From an uncultured Pelagibacteraceae bacterium (lineage in GTDB: Bacteria > Pseudomonadota > Alphaproteobacteria > Pelagibacterales > Pelagibacteraceae): 32,737 nt of DNA. This document shows positions 1 through 8,599 of the stretch, piece by piece (the stretch's first letter is position 1; every line of letters begins with the position of its first letter). The notes under the pieces were generated by a model. It did not search any database. It had not been told where the DNA came from and saw nothing but the letters and a program-made list of their open reading frames with translations. The stretch is taken from NCBI GenBank assembly GCA_902522225.1, contig CABYUS010000010.1, positions 1 to 32,737 on the forward strand. Direction: 5' to 3'. Position numbers and translations under genes: made by a program.

Positions 1-1578
1 TTTTGAATTATCTAAATAGCTTTTCCTTACAATTGGTACACAGCAACCAGGATTAAGTTTAAATTCATCTATTTCCCAATATTCAAAAAAATCATATTCA
101 AAGAAGTCATGAAAGGAGTTTTCATGTTTTCCAGTAGCTTTACCGAAATCTACAGGGCCTTCATGAGTAGATAAATATGCCCAGTCATCTAGATGTGTAT
201 CTAAAAGTTCAATATCCTTAAATTTTTTTAAAGCCCTAGATTTTGAATTGTCATCAATTACAATTATTGTTTTAACTTTACTAAAATAAATTTGTTCAAT
301 AAATTTATTAATTTCATTTAGCGAAATATTTATAATTTCTAAATATTTTTTTAAATTTTCGTTGGATTGTAGTAATGAAAAATAATGAAATATATCAATG
401 TATGAATTATACTTATCATTTAATCCGTCCTGCTTATTAAAATTTTTAAAATTAATTTTTACTTTGATTTTTTTTTTAATGGTTTCTTTCAAAAGATCAA
501 TGAAATAATGACTATGATCTCTTGTTTCATCATTCCATTTAAAATATTTCTGATCTTGATTGTTATTATTAAATTCAAATATAACTGATTTTATTGATTT
601 ATGTTTTATTATTTTTTCTCTGTAAAAATCTAAAGGACCCTCAAAATATTCAAAATGATTTTCAAAAAACTCTTCAGTTGGACAAATAATAACAGTATCA
701 AATTTTGATTTGAGTGTTTCAGTAAATAATTTTGTATAACCCTGGTAGTATTGCGAAGGAAAATGAACTTCTAAAGCATCTTTAATTATGGATGACTTAT
801 TTACCGTAGTGAGGTTTCTTTGATCTTCTTCTAAAAAATCAAAATTTAAAACAAGTGTTTTTAAATTTATAAATTTATCTCTGTATTGTTGTATAGAATA
901 ATTATTTATTGTAATTTTTTTTGAATTAGGAAAAGATAAAATTTTTTCAGTTAATAGTTTATGACGGAATATATCCTGATTATTTTCTGAAAGTTTTAAA
1001 TTTTTAAGATTTTTTAACCTAAGAAGATTATAAATATCACACTGGAAATATATGTCTTTTCCTTCATAAATATTAGAATATTCATATTCCACGTCTTCTT
1101 TTTTTACTTTTTCTAAAAAACTTTCATAATTTACAAATTCTATTTCATTTATATTTTGGTATGCGGAGGGATAATTTGGAAAAGCAGTTATAAAATTATT
1201 AAAATTATGTTGTTTATCATATAGATCAAGCATACTTAAATTTGGCTCATCTTTACTTGGGCATATAAAAGAAATTTTTTTTAATTGTGGTAATTTTATA
1301 TATGCTTTTTGATCAGACTTTTTGAAAAAACATTCATGATTATACTTTAAAGTTTCTAAACTTTTAATTTTTGAAATACATGTAAAAAAAGAATAATCGG
1401 TTATATAACAATTTTCTAAGTACAATATTTGTAAATTGCTAAATTTTTCTAGATTATTCCAATTTATTTCTCGATTATAGTTTTTAATTGTTAAATTTAG
1501 TATTTTTTCTGGATCTTTTACATTTTCTAATGAATTATTAGAATTTACACTATCTAGCTGATCAATTATAGTTTCCAT
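1..1578 (-). CDS. Leucine-rich-repeat-like protein, 3' end beyond the window
   Basis: An uninterrupted minus-strand frame runs from an ATG at 1578 to the left edge (526 codons, no stop), so the C-terminus lies outside the window. The protein starts METIIDQLDS and contains irregular leucine/isoleucine/asparagine repeats, for example LEKFSNLQILYLENCYI near the start and LRLKNLKNLKLSENN further in, as in leucine-rich-repeat surfaces. A later part carries GKATGK and PGCCVP. No signal peptide or membrane segment is visible, so it is probably cytoplasmic. It is divergent from the Hsp70 gene with only 27 bp between the start codons, which suggests shared control. LRR assignment is by pattern only. 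A binding or recognition role is inference; no catalytic motif was found. Confidence 0.72.
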   Translation of the reverse strand, partial: METIIDQLDSVNSNNSLENVKDPEKILNLTIKNYNREINWNNLEKFSNLQILYLENCYITDYSFFTCISKIKSLETLKYNHECFFKKSDQKAYIKLPQLKKISFICPSKDEPNLSMLDLYDKQHNFNNFITAFPNYPSAYQNINEIEFVNYESFLEKVKKEDVEYEYSNIYEGKDIYFQCDIYNLLRLKNLKNLKLSENNQDIFRHKLLTEKILSFPNSKKITINNYSIQQYRDKFINLKTLVLNFDFLEEDQRNLTTVNKSSIIKDALEVHFPSQYYQGYTKLFTETLKSKFDTVIICPTEEFFENHFEYFEGPLDFYREKIIKHKSIKSVIFEFNNNNQDQKYFKWNDETRDHSHYFIDLLKETIKKKIKVKINFKNFNKQDGLNDKYNSYIDIFHYFSLLQSNENLKKYLEIINISLNEINKFIEQIYFSKVKTIIVIDDNSKSRALKKFKDIELLDTHLDDWAYLSTHEGPVDFGKATGKHENSFHDFFEYDFFEYWEIDEFKLNPGCCVPIVRKSYLDNSK

Positions 1579-1582
1579 TAAA

Positions 1583-1588
1583 TATAAT
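1583..1588 (+). promoter_or_regulatory. Candidate -10 box of the Hsp70 operon
   Basis: A perfect TATAAT sits 17 nt before the ATG at 1606, inside the 27-bp gap between two divergent start codons. No good -35 hexamer is present at 16-18 bp; that position falls inside the divergent gene. Transcription from here would leave a leader of only about 10 nt, and no Shine-Dalgarno sequence precedes the ATG. In an A+T-rich genome this box could be chance. Confidence 0.35.
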
Positions 1589-1605
1589 CTAACACAATAA
1601 AATTA

Positions 1606-3147
1606 ATGTCAAAAGTAATTGGAATTGACCTTGGAACAACTTTTTCTGCAATTGCAAGTTTAGATGATCTTGGGAATCCTGAGGTATTAGCAAGTATTGA
1701 AGATAACAGAAAAATTACAGCCTCTGCTGTGTATTTAAAAGATAACGAAGTGATTGTGGGTGATAAAGCTCTAAATTATCTCAAAGATCAATCTAATAAC
1801 GTAATTTTGCAGACTAAAAGAGAGATGGAAAATGATGTTGTTTACTCAACTGATGAAGGAAAGTGGGTCAACGATAAAGATTTAGTAGATACTTATACAC
1901 CTGCACAGGTAAGTTCCTTAATTTTAAAAAAATTAAAAGAGTATACCAGTGATGTTAAGAAAGTTGTTATAACCGTTCCTGCTATGTTTGCAGAAAAAGC
2001 AAGGCAAGCTACTTTAGATGCAGCTAAAATTGCAGACCTTGAAGTAATAGAATTAATCAACGAACCAACTGCTGCTGTATTGCATTATGCAAGTTTACCT
2101 GGAGTAGAAGTAGGTGGCAGGGTTATGATCTTTGATCTTGGTGGTGGAACGTTTGATGTCACTTTTGCAGAAGTAAAAAATAAAAAAGTCGACGTGATGA
2201 CTTCCAGAGGAGATAAATATCTAGGTGGTAGAGACTTTGACAAAGAAATAACAAAGTTAATGAAAAAAAAATATTTTGATGTTCATAAAGTTGAAATAGA
2301 TATCGAAAATAACAAAGAATATATTCACAAAGCAGAAGAAGTTAAAAAAATTTTATCAGTTAAAGATAAAGCAAATATTGAAATTTCTGGCCCTAATGGT
2401 CTGCAGAAAATAGAGATTAACTTAGAAGAATTTGAAGAGTCTATTCAAACTTATATCGAAAAAATTAAAATGTTAATTGAAGAAGCGATGGAAGCATCAG
2501 GCATGAATCCAAGCAGAATAAATCAAACTTTACTTGTTGGTGGAAGTACTAGAATACCAATTATTACTAAAGTACTTACACAAATGATGGGTAAACCTCC
2601 TGTAAAAGGAGTAAACGTTGATGAAGCAGTTGTTTGTGGTGCAGCAATTTATGCAGGACTTAAAACTGAAAAAGAAACACTCAACGATCAACAACAAGAA
2701 GCTTTAAAAGAAGTAAACTTAACAGATGTTTGTAATTTTTATATGGGAACACTTGCTGTTGTTACTGATAATCATACAGGAAGAAGAGTGAACGCTAACA
2801 CAATTATTATTGAAAGAGATACCAAACTTCCAGTATCTGTTACTAAAAGATACACAACTATTGCTGAAGGACAGGAAGAATTAGAGTGTAATGTTACTCA
2901 AAGTGAGGGACCTGAAGATAATAAAGAATTCGTGAATATTATTCATGAAGAAATGTTAAAATTACCAAAAGGAAGACCTGCCAATCAACCAATAGATATT
3001 ACATATTCTTATGATGAGTCTGGTAAAATGCACTGTATGTTTACTGACGTTGAGTCTGGAAATTCACACGAGATCGAGCTTACGCCAGAGACTACAGCAA
3101 CATTAGATGATGCTAAGAAACAAATAGAAAAAATATCTATTGAATAG
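1606..3147 (+). CDS. Hsp70-family chaperone lacking the C-terminal lid
   Basis: This is a 513-aa DnaK/HscC-type ATPase chaperone, presumably cytoplasmic. The N-terminus has the phosphate-binding loop IGIDLGTTFSAIA (residues 5-17). Phosphate-2 motif DLGGGTFDVT lies near residue 176, the adenosine motif LLVGGSTRIP near 309, and GAAIYAGL near 345. Residues from about 372 onward resemble the substrate-binding beta domain, with IIERDTKLPVSVTKRYTT. The chain stops at 513, whereas DnaK has about 638 residues, so the helical lid is missing. That resembles short Hsp70s such as HscC. No J-domain or GrpE partner gene is adjacent. The next gene starts on the base after the stop codon. It is likely a specialised paralogue, not the housekeeping DnaK; its client is unknown. 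Confidence 0.93.
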   Translation: MSKVIGIDLGTTFSAIASLDDLGNPEVLASIEDNRKITASAVYLKDNEVIVGDKALNYLKDQSNNVILQTKREMENDVVYSTDEGKWVNDKDLVDTYTPAQVSSLILKKLKEYTSDVKKVVITVPAMFAEKARQATLDAAKIADLEVIELINEPTAAVLHYASLPGVEVGGRVMIFDLGGGTFDVTFAEVKNKKVDVMTSRGDKYLGGRDFDKEITKLMKKKYFDVHKVEIDIENNKEYIHKAEEVKKILSVKDKANIEISGPNGLQKIEINLEEFEESIQTYIEKIKMLIEEAMEASGMNPSRINQTLLVGGSTRIPIITKVLTQMMGKPPVKGVNVDEAVVCGAAIYAGLKTEKETLNDQQQEALKEVNLTDVCNFYMGTLAVVTDNHTGRRVNANTIIIERDTKLPVSVTKRYTTIAEGQEELECNVTQSEGPEDNKEFVNIIHEEMLKLPKGRPANQPIDITYSYDESGKMHCMFTDVESGNSHEIELTPETTATLDDAKKQIEKISIE

Positions 3148-4722
3148 ATGAAAATATTTTCATTAATTTTATTTTTTATTCTTTTTTCATTAAATGTTGA
3201 CGCTAAAAGAGAAGATCTTTTTGAAACACATTCAAAAAAATTAAATCAACAAATAGAGTCAAAACAAGTAGACAATGAAAACATACAAGAGCTAATTAAA
3301 AAATTATCAAATAAAGATAGTTTAAAAAAAACCTATAAAGAAACTTCAAGTGATTTTACAGAGATATTAAAAAAAATTAGACCGTTTATAATTCCAGCAA
3401 TAATTATTATTTGGTTAATAACTAGGTCTTCAAATAAACCAGAAGATAAACCAAAAAAAAATACTAAAAATAAAAGTTCTCGTTCTCGTACAGAAGAATT
3501 TATCAAAAAACATAATGAAGACCACCAAAAAGATGAAATGACGGAAAATGTTAAAGATTTCTTCGAAATAAATGATGATAAAAAATATGATGATGAGTGG
3601 AATTATGATCAAGGTGAACTTGAACAGTTAAGAATTAAAATAGAAGAACAGCAGGCTGGAAACTTAAAAGTATATGACGTAGAAGCAATTGGAATGCTGG
3701 GGTTTACTCAAGATCAAGTTGATCAAACAAAACTTGAAAATGAAGAGGCAAAATTTACTTGTTATGTTTTTGATGTAACAGATGAAAATAACGAAATCGC
3801 ACTACAAGGTCTAACTGATCCATATAAAGATGATAAATTTTTGTTACAATCAAATAGGAATATGAAAGTTGGTTTTGGATATGCATACAATATGTGGACA
3901 CCGATGTTTAGATTTCCTGTGTCTTTAGTAATTCCACCAAATAGAGGAAAAAGAAAAATTAAATTTGTTGTAAGTGTTACAAAATTAAATGCAGAGTTTG
4001 AAAATGGTAAAATTAAAAATAAGAAAGATTTATATTTTCATACTGAAACTTTATTTGATTTAAATTTTGAAGAGCCTGGATATTTAGATGCTGAACAATA
4101 TGAAGGTGATATTAATGAAAAAATTGTACAATTAGGAATGGCTGTTGCTTATTCAGAAAAAAAAATCAATACAACAGGAATTGAGGCGATAAAGAGCTGG
4201 ATCAATACAGAAATCATTTGGAAGAATTATTTTGAGGATAGTACTGATCAAAAAATTAAATATTCTTTTTTATTAAAGAATACTCTTGAATTATTAAAAA
4301 AAAATAAACTTTCATTATCTGAAATTGTAAAAGAAATTAATTATAAATCTTCTGTTTCAAAAAGATATGATGCTATGAATTTATTGTTAAATATTGCAGG
4401 TTCTGATGATCGTTTAAGTAAAGAAGAAGATAAATTATTAAATAATACTGCACGAGCACTCGAACTTGATTTAAGTCGTTTTCAACAAATGAAAACCTCA
4501 ACAATTGCAAATATTGAAACTATTGAAGAAAGCGATGAAGATAGCGAAGAAACTATATTCAATTTTTCTAAAGATATGACTGATGCGGATAAATGTAAAA
4601 AATTAAGAGAAGAATACACAAGATGGAATAGACAAACAAATAACTCCAATGAAAAGATTAGAAACCAAGCACGAAAAATGGTTGAGTTAACTGCAAATTT
4701 AAGAAAAAAATACAATTGTTAA
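3148..4722 (+). CDS. Membrane-anchored TerB-domain protein
   Basis: This 524-aa protein starts directly after the Hsp70 stop (TAGATG). Residues 1-19 form a hydrophobic signal-like segment ending VDA. A second hydrophobic stretch (about 78-92, FIIPAIIIIWLIT) is followed by a strongly basic, charged linker, so by the positive-inside rule most of the chain should be cytoplasmic. The middle (about 170-300) is a beta-rich domain of unknown family. The C-terminal part has a TerB-like region around residues 405-450 (NIAGSDDRLSKEEDKLLNN, then a helical tail), perhaps preceded by a divergent second copy near 325-380 (MAVAYSEKKI). TerB domains occur in tellurite/stress-response and membrane-tethered assemblies. 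It may anchor the Hsp70 and peptidase at the membrane; that is inference. Confidence 0.7.
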   Translation: MKIFSLILFFILFSLNVDAKREDLFETHSKKLNQQIESKQVDNENIQELIKKLSNKDSLKKTYKETSSDFTEILKKIRPFIIPAIIIIWLITRSSNKPEDKPKKNTKNKSSRSRTEEFIKKHNEDHQKDEMTENVKDFFEINDDKKYDDEWNYDQGELEQLRIKIEEQQAGNLKVYDVEAIGMLGFTQDQVDQTKLENEEAKFTCYVFDVTDENNEIALQGLTDPYKDDKFLLQSNRNMKVGFGYAYNMWTPMFRFPVSLVIPPNRGKRKIKFVVSVTKLNAEFENGKIKNKKDLYFHTETLFDLNFEEPGYLDAEQYEGDINEKIVQLGMAVAYSEKKINTTGIEAIKSWINTEIIWKNYFEDSTDQKIKYSFLLKNTLELLKKNKLSLSEIVKEINYKSSVSKRYDAMNLLLNIAGSDDRLSKEEDKLLNNTARALELDLSRFQQMKTSTIANIETIEESDEDSEETIFNFSKDMTDADKCKKLREEYTRWNRQTNNSNEKIRNQARKMVELTANLRKKYNC

Positions 4723-5858
4723 TGAATAATTTAGATAAATTTAGATATTCGTATGACGATCCTTCACAATTAAATATTTCTTTAAAAAAGGATCCTTATG
4801 AAAAAGTTAATGATTTAAAATCAAATAATCTAAATCAACTTCTTTCAACCTCTGTAAAGGTTACTAAAGAAATTTTTCCTGATATAAATAAAGCAATCGA
4901 AAATGTTTTTAAGCGTTTAAAAATTGAGAATAATTTAAATTTTTTTGTAACCGCTAACCATATTCAAACGCAAGCCATGTGTAGTGCGATGCCTTTAGGG
5001 GATAGTGCTGAAATTATATTAACATCAAAATTAATTGAGCTTTTAAATGGTGAAGAATTAGAATCTGTCATTGCACACGAGGTAGCTCATTTTTATTATC
5101 AACATGCACTTTACCCTCAAGCAAACACCTCAACAAATAGAGTAGAGACTTTAAATCTTTTAAATTTTTCAAGAGCGGCAGAAATTAGTGCTGATAGGAT
5201 AGGGTTTATTGGCTGTGGAAGTTTAGAAGCTTCCTTGAGAGCCATGCTAAAAATTACATCCGGTTTAAGTGATAAATATTTAAAATTTAATTTTAGTAGT
5301 TATTTAGACCAACTTAGAGAATTAAAAGAAATAAAAGGTGATAAAAATCTTTTATATTCAACTCATCCAAATTTTTTAAATAGAATGCAAGCTTTGATAT
5401 GGTTTTCAATGTCTAATGAATATAACAAGAGTTTTGATACAGGTAGAAAAGGAATTTTTGATCTTAAAGAAGCAGATGAAAAGATCAATGAAAGTATTAA
5501 AAAAGTTATAGGAGATGAAGTAGATTATTCTAACAAAGATATTGTTAGTAGAGCCTTAATGTGGGGCTCTATTGATATTTTTTTAACTGATAAAAAATTT
5601 TCAAAGAAAGAACAAGAATTATTTAAAAAGAACTTTGGTGATAAACGTACTCAAAGCATGCTTTCATTTATGAAAATTGCTAATCCAAAGTCTATTCAGG
5701 TTAAGATCGACAATACCTTTAAAGAAGCATCAAAACTTTTGAAAAAAGATAAAGAAAATATAATTAATGAATTAAGTAAATTAACTAAAGTAGCTGATGG
5801 TGATCAAAAAAGTCTTAAAGAAAGAGTAACAAAGTTAATGACAAATATTAAATTATAA
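4722..5858 (+). CDS. M48-family zinc metallopeptidase with TerB-like tail
   Basis: The ATG at 4722 overlaps the preceding TAA by one base (TAATG), giving 378 aa; a TTG two codons upstream is possible but less likely. The zinc-binding HEVAH motif is at residues 119-123 and the third ligand lies in AEISADR (Glu 154, Asp 158), the HExxH...ExxxD arrangement of M48 (HtpX/Ste24-like) peptidases. Unlike HtpX there are no obvious membrane helices, so it appears soluble. The C-terminal third has MWGSIDIFLTDKKFSKKEQ, resembling the acidic-helix pattern of TerB domains and echoing the neighbouring TerB protein. The operon position with a chaperone suggests processing or removal of misfolded or signalling proteins. 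Family assignment is firm; substrate unknown. Confidence 0.9.
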   Translation: MNNLDKFRYSYDDPSQLNISLKKDPYEKVNDLKSNNLNQLLSTSVKVTKEIFPDINKAIENVFKRLKIENNLNFFVTANHIQTQAMCSAMPLGDSAEIILTSKLIELLNGEELESVIAHEVAHFYYQHALYPQANTSTNRVETLNLLNFSRAAEISADRIGFIGCGSLEASLRAMLKITSGLSDKYLKFNFSSYLDQLRELKEIKGDKNLLYSTHPNFLNRMQALIWFSMSNEYNKSFDTGRKGIFDLKEADEKINESIKKVIGDEVDYSNKDIVSRALMWGSIDIFLTDKKFSKKEQELFKKNFGDKRTQSMLSFMKIANPKSIQVKIDNTFKEASKLLKKDKENIINELSKLTKVADGDQKSLKERVTKLMTNIKL

Positions 5859-5871
5859 TTATATACAGATT

Positions 5872-6468
5872 ATGGGAATTTTTGATGTATTTAAAAGTAA
5901 AACTGTTGTTAAAGAAATAGGAAATCTAAATTGTGTAAATATAGGTGGAAAATTTGATACAGGTCATAAAGTTGATAACAAAGCTTTATTTAAATATCTA
6001 AATGATCATATAAAGAAAAAAACTCTTAAAAAAGAATATTCTACAACAATTAAAGACAAAGTAATTAGCGATACTATAAACGAGGTTAAAGTATTATCTG
6101 CAGGTAGTTTTTTTGTACCAAGAAATTTCATAAATGAAAAAGATTATGAAAAAATTATGGGTTTTAGAATAATTGATAAAAGTTTAATTATTTTAAACAT
6201 TAAAAATGATCAAGATTGGTGGTCAAAGAAAATAGACTATGAGGAGGAGATTAGATCTATCAGTATGCAAATGATTGAATTAGATAGTGAAGAATATAAA
6301 CTTTTAAAACCATTTGAAAAAAAAATAGCTCAAGGAAAAAATAAACAATTTTTAGACATCTACTTCGAACTATATGAATTAATTTTCCAGGGTCTATTCA
6401 AAACTGATAAAAGAAAAAAGTATCCCATAAACAGTTTTGTTAGTCTGGTTGGTTTTAGGGAAGTTTAA
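5872..6468 (+). CDS. Hypothetical protein, 198 aa, last gene of the Hsp70 operon
   Basis: The family is not recognised. The ATG at 5872 lies 13 bp after the peptidase stop, on the same strand, so it is most likely the last gene of the Hsp70-TerB-M48 operon. The product starts MGIFDVFKSKTVVKEIG and has no signal peptide or membrane span. It is a mixed alpha/beta, lysine-rich protein. Features include a DQDWW sequence near residue 118 and an acidic stretch (DYEEEIRS) just after. The gene ends three bases before the convergent 298-aa gene, a compact convergent junction. No function is proposed; consistent operon membership is the only clue. Confidence 0.6.
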   Translation: MGIFDVFKSKTVVKEIGNLNCVNIGGKFDTGHKVDNKALFKYLNDHIKKKTLKKEYSTTIKDKVISDTINEVKVLSAGSFFVPRNFINEKDYEKIMGFRIIDKSLIILNIKNDQDWWSKKIDYEEEIRSISMQMIELDSEEYKLLKPFEKKIAQGKNKQFLDIYFELYELIFQGLFKTDKRKKYPINSFVSLVGFREV

Positions 6469-6471
6469 TTT

Positions 6472-7368
6472 TTAAATCTCGTTGTATTGATTTTCTTGCA
6501 TTTTTAAATCAGGTCCATTTTGAATTATATTTTTTATCAATTTTTCAACCTGCCAAATTCTAGCTTTTGGTTTTGAATTTATATAAGACTCGTTGAGTGA
6601 GTGTAAATTTTGAGTTGCAAGCATGTAGTATGTAAATCTAAGAGGTAGAGTGGAATTTAAAGTTGTATTTTTGTATTTTTTTGTATCTCCATCAATTGAG
6701 AACCTCATACTTCCTACCCAATCATTTTCAGATGTTATTTTTTTAAAAGGGGAATTTTCATCAACTTCTAAATGAAAATAGTTTCTAGCTGTATCAAATA
6801 CATTTTTTATTGACTGATTAGTTTTTCTATTTTCAAGAAACCAATTAACAATACTTTCTAAGTGTTTGTTTTCTAATGGGGGAAAATGGGCTAAAAAAAA
6901 GTTTTTGTTTAGATCTAAGTCTTTCTTATCAAATAAGCCATCAAATAGTGGCATCCATATGTTAGCTTCTTTGTCAGGTTTTTTATAAAATCTCTCAGTC
7001 ATCTGAAATAAATTTTTAAGTTGTTTTTTTAAAAAAATTCCTGAAAAACTAAAATCCAACTTATTTCTTTTGCAGTTTTCATAATATGCTCCGAAGAGGC
7101 AACAAGCATAAACAAGTAAGTATTTCTTAAAAGGTTTGTAAGCATTTGAGCAAGTTTCAATTAGATATTTTTGCTCATCACTAGATAGTTCTTTGAATTT
7201 TTCTTTATATGCACCTTCTTCATCTAAAGCACCTGATCCAATTATGTACCCAAAATCATATTGATATTTTATAGTGCCTAGTACCCATCTTGAGGTTCTA
7301 TCCTCAACATTTTCATTTTTGTATTTTTCTTTAATTTTCTCAACAATTTTTTTTGATTGATCGCCCAT
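6472..7368 (-). CDS. Hypothetical protein, 298 aa, end of the nuclease operon
   Basis: The family is not recognised. The start ATG at 7368 follows an AAGAAG ribosome-binding-like sequence and lies 18 bp after the stop of the 145-aa gene, so it is probably co-transcribed with it. The product is soluble, largely helical and rich in aromatic residues and lysine. Recognisable landmarks include WVLGTIKYQYDFGYIIGSGA near residue 28, YACCLFGAYYENCKR near 105 and HFPPLENKHLESIVNWFLE near 160. No catalytic motif, signal peptide or membrane helix was identified. It ends three bases from the convergent 198-aa gene. Its association with a PD-(D/E)XK nuclease operon hints at a mobile or defence-type function, but that is weak inference. 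Confidence 0.6.
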   Translation of the reverse strand: MGDQSKKIVEKIKEKYKNENVEDRTSRWVLGTIKYQYDFGYIIGSGALDEEGAYKEKFKELSSDEQKYLIETCSNAYKPFKKYLLVYACCLFGAYYENCKRNKLDFSFSGIFLKKQLKNLFQMTERFYKKPDKEANIWMPLFDGLFDKKDLDLNKNFFLAHFPPLENKHLESIVNWFLENRKTNQSIKNVFDTARNYFHLEVDENSPFKKITSENDWVGSMRFSIDGDTKKYKNTTLNSTLPLRFTYYMLATQNLHSLNESYINSKPKARIWQVEKLIKNIIQNGPDLKMQENQYNEI

Positions 7369-7386
7369 CTTCTTTTTATAATTTAA

Positions 7387-7824
7387 TCATATGTTACTTA
7401 GCCATTTAGGCCAAGACCTTGAATTTAAATCTCTTTTAAGTTTAAACTCTTTAATAATTATTTTTAAAATATCTGTTTTTTTGTATCCTTCTTTATAAAG
7501 CTCTTTTGCCATTTTAATTTTAGCATTTTTTAATTTCTGAACCTCAGGGCTAAATTGGACTAAATTGGATTTTTCACCACCAGTATTACCAATTGCTCTT
7601 TGATTTCCTTTCATGGAATTTGCTCTTTTTTCTTCTAAAATTTTAGTAAGTTTTTTCCTTTTTCTTAATGCTTCTTCAGCTAATGATTTATTATTAAAAA
7701 TTTGTAATCCTCTGAATTCCATAGGGATATTACTGTTTTTAGTTTGTGGTGTAGAAAATAAAATTTTGTATTTACCTGAGAGGTTGTTTTTATCTACGGG
7801 TCTAATTTTATTATGATTACTCAT
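7387..7824 (-). CDS. Small basic protein, possible DNA-binding helix-turn-helix
   Basis: This 145-aa, strongly basic protein starts at an ATG at 7824, 34 bp after the nuclease stop. A central region (about 55-70) is a lysine/arginine-rich helix (ALRKRKKLTKILEEKR). The C-terminal part, AKELYKEGYKKTDILKIIIK (about 110-129), resembles the helix-turn-helix of resolvases or transposases (AxxLxxxGxxxxxIaxxl). Ending with SRSWPKWLSNI, it has no membrane segment. A nucleic-acid-binding role is plausible from charge and the HTH-like pattern, but no family is recognised. It could regulate the operon or cooperate with the nuclease encoded upstream. Confidence 0.6.
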   Translation of the reverse strand: MSNHNKIRPVDKNNLSGKYKILFSTPQTKNSNIPMEFRGLQIFNNKSLAEEALRKRKKLTKILEEKRANSMKGNQRAIGNTGGEKSNLVQFSPEVQKLKNAKIKMAKELYKEGYKKTDILKIIIKEFKLKRDLNSRSWPKWLSNI

Positions 7825-7858
7825 TTAAATTAAAATTATATTTTATTCTTTTGCCTTC

Positions 7859-8599
7859 TTATCTTTTTTCCACATTAGATCTTATTGTATCTCCTAATTT
7901 TTTCTTTTCATTATACCATCTGCAATTATCACAATCTTTTCCTGAACTAGGATATTTATCATTGTCTAAACATGCTTTTAAATCAACTAAACTATCTTCA
8001 ATATAATCGGTATTTAATTTGTAAGATAATAGTGTTGTTTTAAAAGTGACTGTTTTGTTAAATGTCTTTTGTTCTTCGTCTGTAGCATTACAGATTAACC
8101 AATAACCAGTATCATACACTTTAAAATCATTCAGTTTCAAAAGATATGCATAAAAATCTAACTGTCTTCGATAACTCACATGATAATGTTTTTTTGAGGT
8201 TGTGTAATCTTCAAGATTTTTAGTGGATGTAGCTTTATAATCCAAAACGATAATTTCCTCTGTAACTTTGTTGAACCACAAATCATCTAAAGCACCAAAA
8301 ATTTCTATACCTGTTTTTTTTGATTTAGCTCTTACTCCAGCACGGTTATATCTATATTTTTTTAAAGTTTCTGGACTAAGCCCGTTGTAAGGAACAAAGT
8401 TTAAATTGTATTCCTTAAATATAGGATGAGGTTCACCTTTAGCACGCAACTCATCAAACTCTTCTTTTAATAAGTTATCAACCCTCATATTTATTGTAAA
8501 ACGAGGAGTGCTAGGAGGATTGATGTTATGCTTTTCTTTCAAATAAAAACACAAAGGACATTTGATAAAGTTATCCCATTTAGATCTACTTATTTCCAT
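7859..8599 (-). CDS. PD-(D/E)XK nuclease, Cas4/RecB-like, with cysteine cluster
   Basis: A 246-aa protein with the core of the PD-(D/E)XK (PDDEXK_1) nuclease superfamily. The N-terminus reads SRSKWDNFIKCPLCFYL, the usual S-x-W/Y-x-x-F-x-x-C-P start. Motif I is the acid in FGALDDLWF (Asp 105/106), motif II-III is IIVLDYKAT (Asp 120, Lys 122), and the QxxxY motif is RRQLDFYAY (Gln 146, Tyr 150). Cysteines 14 and 17 together with 223 and 226 (KDCDNCRW) could bind a 4Fe-4S cluster as in Cas4 and AddB-type nucleases. The start overlaps the preceding gene by 14 bp. No cas genes or CRISPR array are present here, so this is a stand-alone nuclease; processing or defence roles are possible but not shown. 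Confidence 0.85.
   Translation of the reverse strand: MEISRSKWDNFIKCPLCFYLKEKHNINPPSTPRFTINMRVDNLLKEEFDELRAKGEPHPIFKEYNLNFVPYNGLSPETLKKYRYNRAGVRAKSKKTGIEIFGALDDLWFNKVTEEIIVLDYKATSTKNLEDYTTSKKHYHVSYRRQLDFYAYLLKLNDFKVYDTGYWLICNATDEEQKTFNKTVTFKTTLLSYKLNTDYIEDSLVDLKACLDNDKYPSSGKDCDNCRWYNEKKKLGDTIRSNVEKR

Noticed and set aside
1..6468. Classification of the Hsp70 operon as a tellurite-resistance (ter) cluster
   Set aside because: Only a TerB-like domain is present; TerC, TerD and TerZ-type genes are absent.
7613..7816. Plus-strand 67-aa hydrophobic frame inside the basic HTH-like gene
   Set aside because: Complement of a lysine-rich gene; no start site or family support.
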